From Asterella californica (taxonomy: Eukaryota > Streptophyta > Marchantiopsida > Marchantiales > Aytoniaceae): 64,000 nucleotides of DNA. The translations under genes and the position numbers were made by a program. Where the stretch lies: the NCBI GenBank assembly GCA_036924285.1, contig JAYKYS010000009.1:23044001-23108000 (forward strand), given 5' to 3'. Each line of letters opens with the position of its first letter. Within the stretch, counting starts at the first letter, position 1. Shown one piece after another: positions 33,290-47,424 of this stretch. The notes under the pieces are model-generated. The model did no database searches, was not told the DNA's origin, and was given only the letters and a program-made list of their open reading frames with translations.

Positions 33290-36200
33290 TATCGCACCTA
33301 AAAAACAGCACTTAGCCTTCAGGAATACTCGGGTAGCCATAACGGACACAGGGATGATACGCTTGAAGATAAACATCTTATGCTTAAAGGAAGAAGATTA
33401 TCGCAGAGCTTTTAAGGAACTGCCGATTAAAATCAAGTCGAAATGGTGTAGGATTTAGTAACAAACAATCGAGCATTTAACTATTGCTAATAGGACACTT
33501 TACAATCCACTCATCTAATAGGTAATGGAGGAAGTTGAGTGTCGAGAGCACCAACTTCCTTGTTTTTACTCCACAAGTAGTACCAAGTATAGACTTGATT
33601 GGACCGTGTGCCATTGTCTTTCCCTGATCATCATTTTACTGGTGACGCTTCCTTCCTCAACATCCAGACAGTCTACTTTGACGTGGAGCATTCGCTGAAG
33701 CAATCATGTTCTTCATCTCTAACATGAAGAACATGATGCCAAACGGTACGGTAAAGGACCACCAAGAGTCGATGCAATGGCGCAAAGCCCGATCAAGTCT
33801 AAAGCTGCAAGTAGGGCGAAAGGAATACAACAGTCAGAAACGGCTAAATTCCACAACTAGTAGTTTAGTTGCGCTCACTGTAAGTTGCTAATCGTTACAG
33901 TAGTGATTGAGGAGAAATCCAAGTGTCACAGCTTTTCCAGTCCCTTCCGTTGTTACATCTGAATTAACGACACCCATGTATATAAATCAGCTATTTCGAG
34001 TTACAACTCGAAAGTCGGGAAAATGCTCCCTAAGTGCCTCTAATATCTGTGGAAGCATTCTCAATTATTAACTGAAATCGTAATATATCGTGTCGGATGA
34101 AAGCATAGTGATTTCTGTTAATTTAGCATTTTTGTTTTATATAGCAACATTAGATAAATCATTTGATTAAAATATTTAGGACATCTAAAGTCACGCTCGA
34201 GGCGAAAGTCCAAAATGATGACCTGGATAACACCATGATGTACAATAGTTTAGTCACCGTTAACCACGTGATGATTATCATTATTGAGTTCTAAATAAAT
34301 GAATATTTACAAAATTTTATAATAATCATCGTAATGTAAAAATTGATTATTTGCGCAGAGTGCGGCATAACTAGCATATAGTGCTTGTTATAGCATAAAG
34401 AATACACGAGACTAAGATTTCAATTAATAATCGTTGATCATTGAGTGGTGACACCATTCATTATTATAGCATACTAAGGTTTAAATCATTAGCTACGAAA
34501 TAAATCGATATCCAAACATAAAAGGATAGATTGATATTTTTGTAACAATCTAAAATGGTTCACGGATATATCGTTATTTTTTATTTTTTATTTTCGAGTA
34601 TACTCAAAGAGTTATACTCTACGGCCAGTGAGACGTTCTTTCACTCAATCTCCGTTACGTCCTCCATCCTACCGTTACTGTGGCAGCCGTGACCGCATGA
34701 TAACGTGCAAGACACTTCGGCAGACCTCCCTTATGCCTCTCAGTCAAAGAGTGACAAAGACAATACTTAGGTTCCGAAAAACGAACGTTACCCGCGGAGT
34801 CATGGATTCTTCTGAACACTAGCAGCTGTTCTCTCATGGTATGTACTCGTCCTCGCGTATAGTACAGTAGTTCGAAATGTAACGTTCGACCGCAGATTCT
34901 TTTATTTCTAACAAATGAACTGCGGAACGTGAACCTCCCTGGAGACCTATTTACTTTATTTGTGTCTCCAGATCCAGTTCGTTAAACTATTCGCTAATAA
35001 ACACAGAGGATTTAATAACCGTTGAACGGATTCCGAATAACCAACTAGTCTTTTGTAGGTCTCTGGTCAATCTTAGACTACTAAACACAGGTGGAACTAT
35101 TCTAGACCTGGGTTGCATAAAATTTGGGCAGCGCTTCCGCTATTGGTGATCAAGTCGGAACGCCATGACTCACAGGAGCAACCGCCAAGACTAGGAGACC
35201 TAGTAGATGCTAGGAAGTAGTAAAGCAAAGTAGTTACACCGAAATAAAATCAACACAACACTAGATGCACCCAACTCAATTTTGGCACACAACCCAAGCC
35301 TACTTATCAGAATGGAGAAAATCACGAGCTCATATACATTACATGGCGTTTACTTGTTGACAAAGTCACGCAGCGCTCTTGGACCGGCAATTCTTCACTA
35401 CTCAGCAACTCTGCTGTGAGAAATTAACTCCAAAACTAAGATTTCACCAGAGAACCTACTTTCACTCTGAACGCCTTGATTTCTGTTACCCCAAGTCAAT
35501 GATCTAATCAACACCCTATCATTCTTTTGATCATAAGTCTGCTCTCTAGGTTTGCTCTCCAAGTTTACTTTCCAAGAAATCTGATTTGCATTCAGTTCTA
35601 GCTCTCTGATTTCTGAACTCTAAGATACAATCTCTCTATCCTGAAAATACAGTCTCCTCTCCTCACCACCAAGAGTGTTCTTCTCCAAAAACTGAAAGCA
35701 GATAATGGTTCATTTAGGGTTCACGACCCTCTTATCTGGTTTCCTTGAGTCTGCCTTGTGACCTTGTAGCTGTCACCTTTTTGATAATCATTACCCGAAT
35801 GACATTTGGTTGGAAAGCAAAAGGTGTTACAGAAGCAAGAACTATACTCGCACACATAGTATCAACGAAAACTGAACCTAGTGGGCCGCCAGTGGATGTT
35901 TCTTTTATGGTATGATCCGCCAGTTGTTCTCTTCGGTGCAAAGACCGTAGTCGTGTCCAACTCACCGATGAGGTGATCCACTGTAGTAAGTCGTAACACC
36001 CTTTTCCTTTGCATTTTCGACTCACCCGCGCCAACTAGTCATTTGACGTTCAGCTCCAAAACGGAAAGCATCTTATGAGTCTCAAGGTCTCTCTAAAATG
36101 GAAAGAAAGCATCTTACGCGATAGAAGATCCCTCTACGTAAACTCCACGGCTCGACAATCCTCGTTCTAAACTCCACTACGGTCGTTTACGCAATTTAAT

Positions 36201-36480
36201 GGTCCCTAGACGTGAGTTGCACGATTTCAGGTTACACCTCGGCTTCACCCTGTGTCCAGGGGTGTCAAAGTTAGGACACAAGATTCCTTAACGGGACGAA
36301 AAAGCCATAGTTTATCGAAGGGTAACTTCAGTAAACTACGGAACGAGTGGAACGCAAAGTAAGAAACGCTCAAGACCTTGTCCTACCCGTGGCATAGGAC
36401 TCCTGGCCTCCGCAATAACTCCCAAGAATAATTAATATAGATTCCAACTTCGACAACCCCTATTATCCTACAGAACACTT
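33290..36480. other. Gene-free stretch, nothing recognised
   Basis: About 3.2 kb with only short open frames lacking any family motif, and no repeat I could define beyond local AT-rich runs near 34.1-34.6 kb. Confidence 0.5.
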
Positions 36481-36678
36481 TGGTCTGGTGAGGAAATGTT
36501 TTCGGGACTGATCCTTCACATCTACTTGAGCGGTTTCTTCATTGCAATGCCTTTTCAGTTGGTGGAATTAGTAATAGTGACGTCAGGTCGTAGGTTCAAG
36601 CATACAGCACACGCATATCATAAACCCAAAGCGGAAAACACACAAAAAGAGTTTTCTTCATTTGTCAAAATCGATATC

Positions 36679-36684
36679 TTTATT
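36679..36684 (-). terminator. Poly(A) signal of TM9 copy 1
   Basis: TTTATT on + is AATAAA on the gene strand, about 540 nt after the stop codon. The same motif is kept at 53946-53951 behind copy 2 in matching sequence (GGACCAATAAA). Confidence 0.55.
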
Positions 36685-37224
36685 GGTCCAATAATATGAT
36701 ACAACTCTACTTCCAATCGAGAGTCATCACAGGAAAAAACAAGATGCCAATGCCCCGTAAACCAGACTTGTCGACTTTGTGAACTAACCGTTACGACTAA
36801 TCCGTCTCTGTTCCCGTTCGATCCCCACAAGATGAACGCTTCTTGCGGTTATGACAGCTCAAATTAAGATTTCCCAGCAGAAATCTATAACAACCTTTCT
36901 TCTCACCGTCCCCTGCAAACTGTCTGAGTAATCCAGCTAATGGTGACATCTGTGCCTGGAGACAATACTGTACCTTTACTCAAATATTACAGTAGCAACG
37001 GTCCTGCATTGAGAGACTCGGCAACCAGAGCCACCTGTATCGATAAGGGGAACCTTCAGCAAGGTCCTCCTACCCACTACTCATCTTAAACCTTCACTAA
37101 AAGACATGCAAACATGTGCGCTCAATAACATCACGGAAGGACCTGCACTCTTCTGCAGTAGACTTTGATGTGTTCGTGTTTGCTGCCATCTCGGAATTCG
37201 GTCCTCGCGAGGAAGGCAATCTCT

Positions 37225-40200
37225 TTACTCACATTTGATCGACCGGTAGATATGTCGTACAAACAGGAGAGACGCTCTAAATCCAATGGTACCCAGCATC
37301 AGGAAAAACCCGAAGCACACACAGGACATGTATCCGAAGAAGTAAGATGTCTGCATGAAACCACTCATCTCCGACCTCGCGAAGTAGAAGTAGAAGCAGT
37401 AGCCAAAGATGAAAAGACCAGTTGAACCACCACATAGCACCGACCTGCCAACAGAGGAAAAACCCATTGGAGATGAGAACAATTTCTGCTTCACGCGTTT
37501 GAGGGCTCAGTAATACAACTTAAACTAGGAGAAAAAGTACGCCGACCAACGACGGGGATTCTACAAAGAATGTGCAATGCCTTCACCTGCGCCACTCAGC
37601 ACGCGGTCACTGAATGACAGGGGTTGACGAGAAGCTACATACCTCCACCACCATCGATGGTCTTCAACAGCGAGCTGAAAGTAGGTCAAGGCGATTGTAA
37701 TGAAGGCTGTGACGATGATCAGAATGATGAACACGATAAAAAGGATGCTGGCGATAATGTAGACCTTGTGGCCCCAGATGCTGGCAAAAATGTAGTATAG
37801 CTCGATGTAAATGGCACTGAACGGCAAGAACCCTGCCATCGCCATTTGCGGCAAGGTTCGTCTGTACCATGGAAGCGCAGGAATCTCTCTAGGGTACTTC
37901 GTAGTTCGGCAAGGAGCTTGAAACTCGGCTTTGTTATTTTTCCCGGCAATGCCCCCAAGGATGAGCAGAGGTAAGCTCACAAGAGTCCAAATGAGAAGGA
38001 TCACCAAAATGGTTCCAAATGGCAGAGCAGCATTAGCGGCGTAGAAGATAGCAACGGTGTTCAAGAAGCAGAACGCCAAAAATAAAGGTCCGCAGAAAAG
38101 GCCAGCGGTCAGGATAATATTTCTCACCTGTAACCAGTAAAGCATTGCGACAGGAATTGTAACCCACGTTAAGTACAAACTGAACCCAAACGCACTCCCA
38201 CTTACTCCCTTCATCACTCAAGAGCTCTCGCATGCCATGCTCCAAATCCATTAAATTCCGAAAGACAATCAAGAGTCACTTTCAGTTACGGAAAAATCGG
38301 GTGACAAGAAAACAAGCTACGATCATCACTCCACATTTACATGAAAACTGAAAATAAACCAGAACTGACCCAGTTGTCTCCCTCCAGCTGTTTGTAGAAC
38401 GAAGAAGCGGTATAACCAGCTATGCCCGAAGTCAAGGCATAGATCACAACGAGCGCCGTGTACAAAGCACCTCTATTGTAAGGGTAGAAAACGCCCACCA
38501 ACGCAAGCATGAAAATGAAGATAGCACTGACCATTCACACGACAGGAGATTGATCATTGTCAGTGACAGCAGTGCGAAGAGAGCAGTATTCAACTGGCTA
38601 AGATGTTATCCGTCTCGTGCAGAAATAAATCACACGGGACCTAAATGCCTCAAAATCCGTGACTGGAAAACTATAACGCGCTAATTTCTCAGGTCACAGA
38701 TGTAGAGGCGACAAACTCACAGGGCAAGAAGCTGCGTTCCAGTTCCGAGTACTGCACAAAATAGAGATTTGTGAGGAGGGTATCTGAAAACATCTCCGTG
38801 GATATACTTCCAGCCAGTCTCCTCTTGGTCATCAGGTGACTCTTCGTCTCGGGAGTACCTTCACATGACGGGCAGATAGTGTAGACGTCAGTAAAGATCA
38901 GAAAATGCCGTAGCCATCGTAAGGAACATATTCTAGCAAGCCGTCGCCTCCTGCATGGTGACTTCAACTCCTCAAGCACAGTTCAACAACTTGTATGGAT
39001 CTGTTGTAGGTATGGAACTATTCATACTACTACAGCTCTGAAACACTACCTATTGTTGGTGTCAAACACGTCATGGGGTGGAATTTCCAGTAAGGGGGGT
39101 TACTTACTTGATGAAGTCATTCTTCAGCACGCGCATAAGAATGGTAGCGAGAAAACCCGTCAACAAGAGGACGGTTACGCAGGAGTTTATGATTGAGAAC
39201 CAATGAATTTCCAAGTGCTGTGGGAGAAATGAGTACTTCGAGTACTTCTCCATTCTGCGATCGAATGGGGTGTCAACCGATGTCCATTTCGCGGAATATG
39301 TGAACTTCACCTTCTGATCTGTATCGTCAGTGATATCCTTGGCGTATTTAGGATCAGTAGCAACGTTAATTTCGATCACCCTGTCTCCATTGTAATTGAT
39401 GTCGAAGTGAACATGAGTAAAAAGAGAGTACTTGTTGTCTTCTTTGGCTTTACCAATGAAGCCCCAAATAGGCAGGTCATCATAGTACATCTGGAAGTAG
39501 TAGTCATTCTTAACTGCCATGCGAAATTTCTGCAGATCCTCCTTCTTCAACACCTTCTCACAGAGCGACTCCGCCTCCTTGTCTTTAAGGAAATCCAGCT
39601 TGTATCGCGCATGCACCATTCGATCTCCATTGAGCACCTCTCCAAGATCCTCCCTCTTCTCGCTCAGCGAATCCGGAGGGCAAAATGGAAGATCAAAATA
39701 TCGGTAAGTTTCACTGCAAGGGTACGTAACTGAAAAGATTAGCTCCAGCGGGAGGAAAGATGACCTTAGAGACCAACTCTATACTGGGCTCAGACTTGAG
39801 CGCCGAAATTCGTCTAACGATTGTACGCACTAGACCCGACAGCGGTAGAGTCAGACGTACTTGACGAAACCTCTGGAGGTCAACAGCCCACCACTAACGC
39901 CCCATCAAATGTACCTACGCTAATACCTACAACAGTACCAAACTGGTGCTCACATTACTCTACCATGAACGGCACGAACATCTACGTCGAGAAGTCCCAA
40001 GCCCAGCCAAGCCAAGCCATAGCCACCGTCTTGCAGAGACTCCGTAGGTGATATCAATAGAGGTAGAGCCTCTACCAATCCAAGCTAAAACAGCTATTGA
40101 GGTCCCCATCGAAGTGAATGTGCCATTCTTTTGGCGTTTGACCAGGAAACTTTTGTGGAGTAGGAATGGCCATGCCGCAAGTAAAAACCCAGCCCACAAT

Positions 40201-40995
40201 TCGCAGCAATGAATATTACACTCTCCTTGTTTTGAGGGCATAATCGTGCGGTAAACGAGTAAGTGCAACTCCAACAAAAGTAGGAATTACCAACACAGAT
40301 CTGTTCCTGAGAGGGCTGCTCGAGTTACTCCCCTCATAATTACAGGAACTTGAGGACGACAAACATTTCGTCCTTACGAACAGAACTGCTCCTTTGACGT
40401 TAAGGTATGAGTGAGCATTAGGATAAGCACATGATGGCAACAGAGCATAGACGCGTGTCCGTGCTAGGGCATCCCTGAACATGCTTCTGTCCGGTGCGAA
40501 GAGGACTGCACAGGAAACGAAATGATGGACTACAAAACACTTCTAGACTCATCAGATCCAGAGGACCAGCTTCCGAATGGCTTCAAAGCTCCCCGATAGG
40601 AAAAGCTTAGGCTCCCAATGTCATTTCACATCATCATAGGGAGAGAACTGACCGGAGAGAACACCTTCAAGAACCAAACCCTTGGGTCGGCTGCTGACGA
40701 AATAAGTACTTCGGTAGCACAGAAGTAAAAGGCCTGACGCGCGGGGGTGTCACATTTGCCAACAATCATACTTATGCATCTTACTAAACTTGGTGCAGGT
40801 GGGAGGGAGAGACGAAATAGACGAAGGCACAAACCTCGGATTATTGAAAGGGCCGACTTTGTTAGCATATAGTGGAACTTCATCTCCCTCCTTGTATTTG
40901 TGATCCGAGGCACTACCTGTCACTCCGCTCTGCTGGAAAACCAGCACGGCGAGGACTAAGACCGCCAAAACGGAAGACGACACCATTCTCTGCAT
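37225..40995 (-). CDS. TMN: Transmembrane 9 superfamily protein (nonaspanin), copy 1
   Basis: An endomembrane protein of the Golgi/endosome, related to Arabidopsis TMN/EMP proteins. Proposed exons on the minus strand: 40835-40995, 39108-39713, 38721-38858, 38370-38526, 37643-38127, 37225-37444. All introns are GT-AG and the sum is 1767 nt, giving 588 aa, the usual length. Residues 1-30 form a signal peptide; [21 protein letters not shown] residues follow. The lumenal domain holds [17 protein letters not shown]. The first membrane span is the [18 protein letters not shown] region (near 228-248), and eight more follow. Membrane-region hallmarks include [25 protein letters not shown] and [18 protein letters not shown]. 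The C-terminus IKCE carries the KxE Golgi-retention signal. One oddity is LVSLPLL, where copy 2 has LVSSPLL. Intact and likely expressed. Confidence 0.95.
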
Positions 40996-41590
40996 CGTCC
41001 TACCTTACTTCTCCAGTTCCGATCACACCACACCTCAGTATCCCCTCCTACACCCAATCCCACAATCCCAAACAGAAACAACTCCTCTCCTCTTCACTTC
41101 TCCCCTGCTCTACTCGTGTAACCAAATCGGTAGACTGGCATAGACTCGGTAGACTGGCATAGCCCGAGGCCCCGTAAAGAAGAACTACAAAGAAGCGACA
41201 GATCTCAGTCCCCAGTCCGTCTCCTGACAATCTGCACCACCTTTCTCGCCAATCGTCTTCCTGTTGCACCCAAGGAAACAACACCTCGAGGCCAGCGGCC
41301 TCAGATCGCCTCGAGATTGTGGGCCACGCACCTAAGCAGCAGACAGAAGAACTAGCATAGCGTTCGTTCGAACGTCTATTCGTGCTGGAATGGAGCCCAT
41401 CGCCTTCGACTGCACTCTTACTGTACTAGCTTTCTCCCCCCGCGCTTAGAGCCCTCTCCTCTCGAGATGAGTAACTCGAAGAAGCAGAAGGACGTATAGT
41501 CGGAGTACCAGAGGGGAAAATGAGGAGGCGGATGAAACCGGAAAGGTCATTCACTAGCTACACATGGATAAAATGAGCGTATCGTCTCTG
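40996..41590 (-). promoter_or_regulatory. 5' UTR and promoter region of TM9 copy 1
   Basis: Conserved with 58296-58890 upstream of copy 2, including a GAAGCGACAGA segment and an inverted repeat CTCGAGGC...GCCTCGAG (41285-41315; 58576-58606 in copy 2). Conservation outside coding exons suggests both promoters moved with the gene. No TATA box stands out. Confidence 0.5.
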
Positions 41591-43500
41591 GTATTGGATG
41601 GAATTCTGCACTTTTCCCTTGGCTGGAACCGTTTGGTTTTGAGAGATTCTGACTGATCAATGTTGGTTTTCACGTTGGAGGTAAGTTAACGTGTATTTAC
41701 ATTAACTTGATCCAAATACCATAGTCTTGATCTTGTTCTGCAAACACCAGAATCGTTCATATATGTTAAGACTTCTTTGCATATTTCACCTCTTCCAAGT
41801 TCGGAAGAGGGGAATATACAAAGAGCTTTAATTTATGTCCTAATCTTTTGTGTTTACATTGTGCTTGTTTTTTACATGACGACAGTAAGCTTCCTCGGGT
41901 CTACCATGTTGCAGAGCTCATAAAACACGACATATGAAATATGAAATATACTAGCAAGATATCATCTGGGGGACAACTATTTGTATTTTGCTGTTAACAC
42001 GTGTGAGTCAAGAGATATTTTAATATCTCTATTTTTTTCTAAAACTATAAACTAAAAAATATACATTTTATAAACAAAATTGAATATTCTAAAAATTATA
42101 TTTATATAAAAATATCTTATTTTTACTTTAAAATTCATTTGAAGATTAAAAGTAGTCTTGTTTATTTGATATTTTAAAATTTTACTTAAAATAATGTAAA
42201 ATACTTTATTTTACTTACATGTGTTTATAAAAAAATCTTTAGTGAACCCTCGAAGGATATCATATATACAATAGTAGCCTTCAAATTCTAGACATTACTT
42301 CTTTAGCTCATAATGAATATTTTGTGTAGAACATCCTAATATTTAGCATATTGCAATAAGAAAAAAATGAACATGTATATATAAAAAAATTTCAAGACTT
42401 ACATTGATGAAATAAACAACTAATGTATTCAATGATATGCCTCTTGCTGTGTTCAGTGGTTAGCTCTTCAAGGCATCTCCAGATTTCATCAGATGGATTA
42501 TCCAATGCACATCCTGGAGAACGTTCTTTTGTTGGGTGATGCTTGTACACAAATGATTACGAGTGTACATCAAGTGCGGTCTTGGGTCGGACCGGCAGTG
42601 CTGTTAGATGTAGCGAGAGTGGGATCTCGTGCACATCGTTCACGATTATGATGGACGAACTTGTTACCGAGAGAGGTGCTTAAGCGTGCACATGATACAG
42701 TGAGACGGTCAACACACCTCACAGTTGATGACATCTTGGATGTATGACGACGATCTCAAGTAGTGAGAGTCGTCGACAGATCATCCATGGCAGTGATGAA
42801 CCTAGTGAGACGATCTATGACAGCGTTGCTCACTTTGGTGAGCTTTCTAGCGTCACATGCTTACAAAGATGGAGGACCTGGGTTTGTGTGGGATGCTAAA
42901 TGCGGCAGTTGGTGGAGCTCATGCCGGTGAGAGAGAGCGAGCAATGAGTTTCTCTACGAGTACGACGATAGTAGCTTCAGTGTCGGAGACTTCATGTCGT
43001 CAGGTGTTGGATCAAGCAATGGACTTGAACTGCTTGACGTGAATTGTTAGTCTTGCATTGGTTGAGCAACGTCGAATGCAATCGACATGTGTTACTGCTC
43101 GGACACTTCTGAGCTCTTTATCTATCGAGTAGGTGGAGATAAAGGCTGGGGGCGAGGCATGTGGAGTTCGTCATCCTTTGACATCATGGGATACAATAGG
43201 AGAGAATGTGGAGCTTGCAGCTAAGACTATAGAAGTTTTTCGCATAGTGGAGGTTGTTGGTGGTTAGCAAAAAGGAACTGCTCCAAAGACTGCAAGATAG
43301 CAGTCAACGACTTCGTCTTCTATCTCTAGTATGGTGACAGAGGATACTTAGGAGTCAGATATTGGACCCAAGCTTATAAGAGAGGAAAGACAAAGAGTTC
43401 ATAGATTCCTGAAGAGCTACAAGAATTGTTTTACTTTCATTATCAGGTGTACGGATCGACTTGACTAGTGACACTAGTCAATCTTTCAACGTCCTTACAG
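41591..43500. other. Gene-free stretch with AT-rich core; eroded gag region at its right end
   Basis: 41.98-42.4 kb is very AT-rich. 42.45-43.5 kb looks like the diverged gag-side part of the gypsy element that follows, but only short frames remain (one at 42857-43042). A small hairpin occurs at about 41780-41817. Confidence 0.45.
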
Positions 43501-43510
43501 ATAAAGTGAC

Positions 43511-45692
43511 ATGGAGAGCACCTTGATCCAAAACAAGACTCAAGACTTGTTGGAGATTGGGTTGGTAGAGATGTCGCATGGAGAGTATGCATATGCAACA
43601 GTTATGCTAGCAAAGAAAGATATGTATTGCAACTACACGGATAGACGGATTTGTGAAGACTACCGTCTTATCAATCGGCAGATGAAGTTCGATAAGTATG
43701 CCATGCTGACGCCTGAGGAGATCTTTGATGTAGTAGGGCATGTGAAGGTCTTCAATACTTTGGACCTTTGAGCAAGGTATCATTAGTTGCTAGTGAGAAA
43801 AGAAGATAAGTCCAAGACATCATTTTGAAGAATTGATGCTCACGGTAAGGATTATTTGTATCAGTGGCAGTTCTTACCAGTTGGGTTGAAGAATGCCCCT
43901 GCTGAGTTCCAAAGGGTGATGGACAAGATCCTAGCAGGACTGGTTTTTGTTCGATGTTATATTGACGACATCTTACTCTATAGTGCTACAGTGGAAGAGC
44001 ACGAGAAGCACTTACGGGATGTTTCAAGCGGTTGAGAGCTCATGGTTTGAAGTTACACCCTGGGAAGTGCAAGTTCTTCATGGAGTTTGTAGAATATCTA
44101 GGCCTCACCATCTATCCAGGTGCGTTGGTTGTTGAACACATGAAGGTTGAGGCTATTGCACGAATCTCACGACTCACAGATGTGAGTCGAGTTCGGACAT
44201 TTGTTGGTTTGGTGAACTTCTATCGTCGATACGTAAAGAGATTTAGTGTAGTTGCAAAGTCATTGACCAAGCTGATGAAGGTGGACCAGGAGTGATAGTG
44301 AGGAGATGAGCAAGAGCAAACTTTTGTAGAGCTCAAGGCTAGGTTGACATCTACTCCCATCTTGAGGAAAAACTTTAAGGGGCGCCCCTTCCAACTGCAC
44401 ATTGATTGGAGTATGTTGGGACTTGGAGCAGTGCTGACTCAGCATGATGATGAGGAAAAGGAGTTCGTGGTGACATATGTCAATCGCTTTAATAATTCGA
44501 CGGAGGCGAGGTATAGTTCGTATGAGGGAGAGTGTTTGACAGCAGTGTGCGCTATTGCACACTTCTGATGTTATTTATTTGAGACTCCTCTCATCACTAA
44601 TCACCAGCCGCTTAAGTGGTTGATGAAGTCTGACAAGCTTACAGTGAAGCTTGCACAATGGGCTTTGATCTTACATGAGTATGACTTCCAGGTAGTGCAT
44701 AGACCTGGAGTTGTAAATCTAGATGTCGATGGTGAGTCGCAACCCATGCACCCAGTCAGTAAGAGTCAGTAAGATCAGACCGGAGTTCGATGACATGACG
44801 AGGTTGATGAGGAGATTATGTCCGGATCGCATGCATCTATCTTTCTTTGTGTGTTGGCCATGAACTTTAGTATGGAGGGCCATGTCGTATCTTTCTCAAG
44901 TCAAAGAATAGATGATGAGTCCTCGGATCCCGAGGGTGTAGATGGTGTTCTAGACCAACAAGATATCCATGACGATGTGACAATAATGGAGTGTCTACGT
45001 ATTGACGTAGTGGTAGGCACAGTAAGTGCCAAGGAGCGAGATCAAGTCCTCCAACGAGCGGAGAGATTTCAACGAGAAGGACGACATGTACTTCGAGTGT
45101 GAGATGATGAGAGAGTACGGATAGTGTCACATCCATCCCACAGGGCATAGTTAGTACGACATGCCCACGAGGAGTTGAGACATTTTGAAATGAAGCGTAC
45201 ACATAGCTTACTCCAAGGACAGTATTGGTGGCATGGTATGCACATCGATGTGCAGCAGTTCGTCGCACGATGTGTAGTTTGTGATCGGGTACAAGCATCA
45301 TTTAATGCTGCTATTTCACAATTACACCCCTTAACGATTATAGGATTGGGTTACCGTTGGAGCTTGGATTTTGCAGGACTCTTACCGTTGACTATACGTC
45401 ATCATAGATATGTGTTGGTGATGATGGAGCACTTCTCCAAGTGGATTGAGTTGGTGGCATTATCGGACAATGCGAGTGAAAGGACAACATATGCGTTCTT
45501 ATATCGAGTGCTGAGTCGTTTTGGAGCACCAGCTGAAGTGCTGACGGACCAAGGTACATAGTTTCTTGGTGAGTTTTAGACATTGTGTGATCAAGTGCTG
45601 ATTGATCATCGGACTACATCTCGAGATCATCTTGAGACGGATGATTTGACAACAGACGATGAAGAGAAGATTTTTTTACACACCTACCGCCT
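43511..45692 (+). pseudogene. Ty3/gypsy pol remnant, element 2
   Basis: The RT begins at 43511 with an RMGLVEPS-like region, then CEDYRLINRQ. The catalytic box is intact as CYIDDILLYS near 43955-43985 in one frame. RNase H lies at about 44340-44730, with LHIDWSMLGLGAVL and ARYSSYEGECLTAV. The integrase zinc-finger region has YWWHGMHIDVQQF and CVVCDRVQ (about 45220-45290). The integrase core carries WSLDFAG (first Asp) and VLTDQGT (second Asp). Its Glu region is cut by the LTR that starts at 45693. Many stops are explained by single transitions at arginine, tryptophan or glutamine codons. The element is dead. Confidence 0.9.
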
Positions 45693-46661
45693 TGTTGCGT
45701 CAGCGGAAGCTCTTGCTCAGTAGGTCACGAAATTCACAACGTGAACCTGCAAACCACCATCACACCTTAGCGTTCATGCACCATTTATCTTAACTCAGTT
45801 TGATCCGGATCAGAGTCGGACTGTCTCCTTAATCATCAAGCTCAGCAATCCCTAAGTCCCGACCTAGACCCAAAACATGAACAAGTCACAAGATGACTTG
45901 GGGCGGACTTCGCATAAAGTCCAAGGTCCTAAACGGTGCCTCCAGCACACATAGCGGTCCAACCGTCCGTGATGTCTGTCTGAGTCTAGGCTCTCGAACG
46001 GTGGTCTAACTCACCGTCTTGTTCCCTAGTCTTGCTCCAGCCTTTACATCATTTTTAAGTCCAGACGTCTAAGTTTTGACTGGAACGTGCCTTAGAACCG
46101 GCCCAACCATCACCTCATGTCCTCATAGTCTACCCATCGAACCCTAGGATCGGATGACTCGTCCTAATCCACCCATGCATCGAGCTCCCCCCTCTCATAT
46201 ATACTTCTAGGGATCTGCGGTCCCGCCCTCCTCTTTGATCCTTGAAAATTAACGTCGCTGGAGCTCCAACACTTAGACGTTTTTCAAGAACTTGTGATCC
46301 AGACCCAGACTCTAACCTTGTGGTTCGGACCAGCTTCTAAACCACGGTCCGTCTGCGTCTTGGACCCATGTCTCGATCTTGCGTCTCAGACTTATGTCCC
46401 GATCTATATTTCGGTCCGTTTCCAGACCTGACCCCTTAGATCAGCGTTCGTTTGAGGTCGTCTTGGGATATGTCCTTATGTCATAACCCAAAGTTCCAAC
46501 CTTGGTTCAGAGAACCACTTAAGGTTCATCTGATCTCGACTTCCCGGCCAAGCCGTTAAGGTTGGCCGGGATCCTACTCACAGCGTTCACAACCTAGCGC
46601 AAGTCCACTAAGGTTCTATTATTTGCGTCTGCGTCCGACCTTGAGACTGAAGGTCGCGACA
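45693..46661 (-). repeat. 3' LTR of chromovirus element 3
   Basis: Ends read TGTTGCG on the left and CGCGACA on the right of the + strand, so on the minus strand the LTR runs TGT...ACA, about 969 bp. A purine tract (GTGGGGGTGAA) lies just outside its 5' end in minus-strand terms. A TATA-like ATATATAC occurs near 46195. Its left edge abuts the middle of the integrase domain of element 2. The left end is the best TG..CA match; 45742 is a weaker alternative. Confidence 0.7.
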
Positions 46662-47420
46662 TTCACCCCCACTTTGGAGATTGATGCCCTCATCAACAAT
46701 GATCCTTAAGTTAACGCCAAGTTCAAAATGGGCAGCCAACCCCTTGGTGACAAAATCATATTTTGGTAGGTAACCCGCAATTCCCTTCTTGGCTTGAATC
46801 TTAAGTTGTCGCTAGAACACTTAGAAAATTCCAACTAGTCTTAGAGAAGCCTAACTTTTTTGGCCACCCCTAAACAAAAACTAGTTGACAATTTCTAAAC
46901 GTTCTACTTAAGATTCTAACTTGCTAACTATAAGTATTCATACCTACTTACGAGGTCCCCCGAAACTCACTTTCTGATCCCAACCTGATTTGACTTAGAC
47001 GCGCGACTAAGTTTATTTTGCAGTTAGAAAACGCAACGCAAGATCATTCCAAGCCCCAAGACAAGTATGAAAATTTCATACTTGCTTTGTCAACTCTACG
47101 GCAAATCTAAGTCTTGATTTAGATGCTTATCCAAACAAGCTCGCTTCCTTTGAGTGTGCTTCGTTCCTCCACTTGACAACATCCTAGGCATTAGATCAGA
47201 ACTATTCATAGTCATGCACTACCAATACACTTAGACAAAATTTCAAGAAACAAATTCTTTATTTCCATAAAATACAAGGTAAAGATACAAAGTCCATCGG
47301 CCCAAGTCGCCTCAAGTTGCTACTCGTATGGTTCGTCGTTCCTTCACTCCTCGCTGGAAAAGGATGTCTTCATCTAGCTAACGCCATTGTTGTCCTTGTC
47401 GCCGTTTGAAGAGATCCAAT
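46662..47420 (-). other. Non-coding 3' part of chromovirus element 3
   Basis: Between the polypurine tract and the end of the chromodomain. No protein signal remains. An AT-rich patch near 47.25 kb ends it. Confidence 0.55.
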
Positions 47421-47424
47421 ACTT

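Larger units (their letters stand above)
36490..41590 (-). repeat. Segmental duplication, copy 1 (TM9 gene)
   Basis: This segment aligns colinearly and in the same orientation with about 53770-58890. Homology covers the 3' flank and 3' UTR, all six exons, all introns, the 5' UTR and several hundred bp of promoter. Exons are nearly identical; introns and flanks carry scattered substitutions and short indels. The right homology edge lies near 41.59 kb, where an accession-specific AT-rich sequence starts. Confidence 0.9.

Noticed and set aside
36790..36835. tRNA or SINE B-box (GTTCGATCC) in the TM9 3' flank
   Set aside because: The flanking bases do not pair as a T-stem on either strand, and copy 2 has diverged there; the site lies in the 3' UTR.
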